A stretch of DNA of 6,902 nucleotides from Spirochaetia bacterium. Lineage in GTDB: Bacteria > Spirochaetota > UBA4802 > UBA5550. Location of the stretch: contig JAITPE010000263.1 in the NCBI GenBank assembly GCA_031289575.1, positions 1 through 6,902 of the forward strand. Direction: 5' to 3'. The notes under the pieces are model-generated. The model searched no databases. It was not told the DNA's origin and saw only the letters and a list, made by a program, of their open reading frames with translations. Of the stretch, positions 6,001 through 6,902 are shown piece by piece. The position numbers and the translations under genes are program-made. The stretch's first letter is position 1, and every line of letters starts with the position of its first letter.

Positions 6001-6821
6001 CACTTAAAAGTATTTTCCGGCCCAGGGAAAGAATGGTCTTTTACCGCGGCATCATACTCATTGAGAGCCGTCTTTATTACCGGAAAAAGCTCCGTGAATT
6101 TTTTAGCGAATTTAGGCGTAAAACCGGTATTCATACCCAGCATATCGTTTATAACCAAAACCTGTCCGTCACATCCGCCGCCCGCCCCTATTCCTATTGT
6201 GGGAATGGAAAGGCTTTTCGAAATCTCTCCGGCAAGCGACGCGGATACCATCTCAAGAACAATGGCGCACGCGCCGGCCTCCTCCAGTATAAGAGCGTCT
6301 TCCAAAAGCCTCTTCCGCTTGTCATCCTCGCGCCCCTGAACAGAATAGCCTCCCAGTTTATGAACCGACTGAGGAGTAAGGCCAAGGTGTCCGACAAGCG
6401 GAATGGACGCAGTGGTAATCGCCTCAACCGTATGCTTAAATTCCCGTCCGCCCTCAAGCTTTACGGCATTGGCCTCGGTCTCTTTCATAATGCGGCCGGC
6501 ATTGCGCACCGAATCCTCAACCGAAACGTGATAGCTCATAAACGGCATATCAACTATAAGAAACTTTGACGGAGCCCCGCGGCGCACAATGGTTCCGTGG
6601 TAAACCATCTGATCCATTGTTACCGGAATGGTTGTCTTATAGCCGGCAATAACATTGCCCAAGGAATCACCGACAAGCAGAGTGTCCATGTTGCTCTGTT
6701 CGGCAATACAGGCAAAGGCGTAATCATAGCAGGTAATCATGGAAATGGGAATACCGGCCTTTTTTTTTCCTTTAAATTCATTAACAGTAAATGGTTTTTG
6801 TTCACCGCTCGCGTATGCCAT
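6000..6821 (-). CDS. panB: 3-methyl-2-oxobutanoate hydroxymethyltransferase (ketopantoate hydroxymethyltransferase)
   Basis: PanB transfers a one-carbon unit from 5,10-methylenetetrahydrofolate to alpha-ketoisovalerate, giving ketopantoate, the first committed step of pantothenate and coenzyme A synthesis, in the cytoplasm. The 273 residues fit the family (about 264 in E. coli). Recognisable features: MITCYDY at 28-34; LLVGDSLG with Asp52-Ser53, magnesium and substrate binding; VDMPF with Asp91; VKLEGG with Lys121 and Glu123; GHLGLTPQ at 144-151; LEMVSA with Glu190, the position of the catalytic base; and IGIGAGGGCDGQVLV near 210. All expected active-site residues are present, so the enzyme should be active. 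The ATG at 6821 is fixed by a consensus AGGAGG 5 nt upstream. No panC, panD or panE lies in the window. The downstream lrp gene overlaps the stop codon. Confidence 0.97.
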   Translation of the reverse strand: MAYASGEQKPFTVNEFKGKKKAGIPISMITCYDYAFACIAEQSNMDTLLVGDSLGNVIAGYKTTIPVTMDQMVYHGTIVRRGAPSKFLIVDMPFMSYHVSVEDSVRNAGRIMKETEANAVKLEGGREFKHTVEAITTASIPLVGHLGLTPQSVHKLGGYSVQGREDDKRKRLLEDALILEEAGACAIVLEMVSASLAGEISKSLSIPTIGIGAGGGCDGQVLVINDMLGMNTGFTPKFAKKFTELFPVIKTALNEYDAAVKDHSFPGPENTFK

Positions 6822-6826
6822 GTTGT

Positions 6827-6832
6827 CCTCCT
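6827..6832 (-). promoter_or_regulatory. Consensus ribosome binding site of panB
   Basis: AGGAGG on the minus strand, 5 nt ahead of the panB ATG. It is the strongest ribosome binding site in the window, in contrast with the weak or absent sites of the plus-strand operon. Confidence 0.9.
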
Positions 6833-6843
6833 GTAAGTTGCAA

Positions 6844-6884
6844 CGAATATACGAATTTCATAGAATTTGTCAACAAAATATTCG
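6844..6884. promoter_or_regulatory. Operator-like repeats over the panB promoter
   Basis: CGAATAT at 6844-6850 and its exact reverse complement ATATTCG at 6878-6884 flank the promoter, the first arm covering most of the -10 box. Inside the spacer, GAATTT occurs at 6853-6858 and again at 6863-6868, exactly 10 bp (one helical turn) apart. AT-rich, loosely palindromic, helically phased sites suit Lrp-type regulators that wrap DNA, and the lrp gene is the second gene of this operon. A binding role is inference; the region is AT-rich and some repeats are expected by chance. Confidence 0.4.
6846..6873 (-). promoter_or_regulatory. panB: Predicted panB-lrp promoter
   Basis: Minus strand: -35 TTGACA at 6873-6868 (perfect), a 16-nt spacer, and -10 TATATT at 6851-6846 (5 of 6). 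Transcription should begin near 6839, giving a leader of about 18 nt that contains the AGGAGG site. This is a strong constitutive-type promoter, so control, if any, would probably be by repression. Confidence 0.75.
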
Positions 6885-6902
6885 ATATTACGCTATTTTT
6901 AT

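Noticed and set aside
5596..6339. 247-residue plus-strand open frame opposite lrp and panB
   Set aside because: It spans the antisense of two strongly recognisable, conserved genes and has no recognisable domain of its own.

Overview
This window looks like a piece of a bacterial chromosome, probably Gram-negative, because two genes encode proteins with export signals that appear to be periplasmic or secreted. Base composition is moderate, with AT-rich intergenic gaps. The lineage cannot be fixed from the sequence; a spirochaete-like or other deep-branching diderm is only a guess. No rRNA, tRNA, CRISPR array, insertion sequence or phage gene was seen.

Left edge (1-499): a regulatory region without a confident gene. 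It holds a leftward promoter that matches sigma-70 consensus well, a perfect six-copy pentanucleotide repeat just downstream of it, and a leftward reading frame that runs through the repeat and off the window. A second, rightward promoter at 386-414 most likely drives the plus-strand operon.

Plus-strand operon (515-3647): a MoxR-family AAA+ ATPase, a CoxE-like von Willebrand factor A (VWA) protein that overlaps it by 11 nt, and, 6 nt further on, a cytosolic-looking member of the zinc-dependent phospholipase C family. A MoxR ATPase paired with a VWA protein is a known bacterial partnership, thought to act as a chaperone or metal-insertion machine. The third gene is a candidate client or effector.

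Minus-strand block (3644-6821): in transcription order it reads panB (ketopantoate hydroxymethyltransferase), an Lrp/AsnC regulator joined to it by a TGATG stop/start overlap, then two genes for exported proteins of unknown function, the second carrying an HELTH zinc-peptidase motif. panB has a clear promoter and a consensus ribosome binding site, with repeats around the promoter that could be an operator. The two transcription directions meet at 3644-3647, where the stop codons overlap and no intrinsic terminator is visible.

The observations most worth following are the possible phase-variable leader at the left edge, the MoxR-VWA-phospholipase-like operon in which two expected acidic metal ligands look amidated, and the panB-lrp pair with its operator-like promoter.
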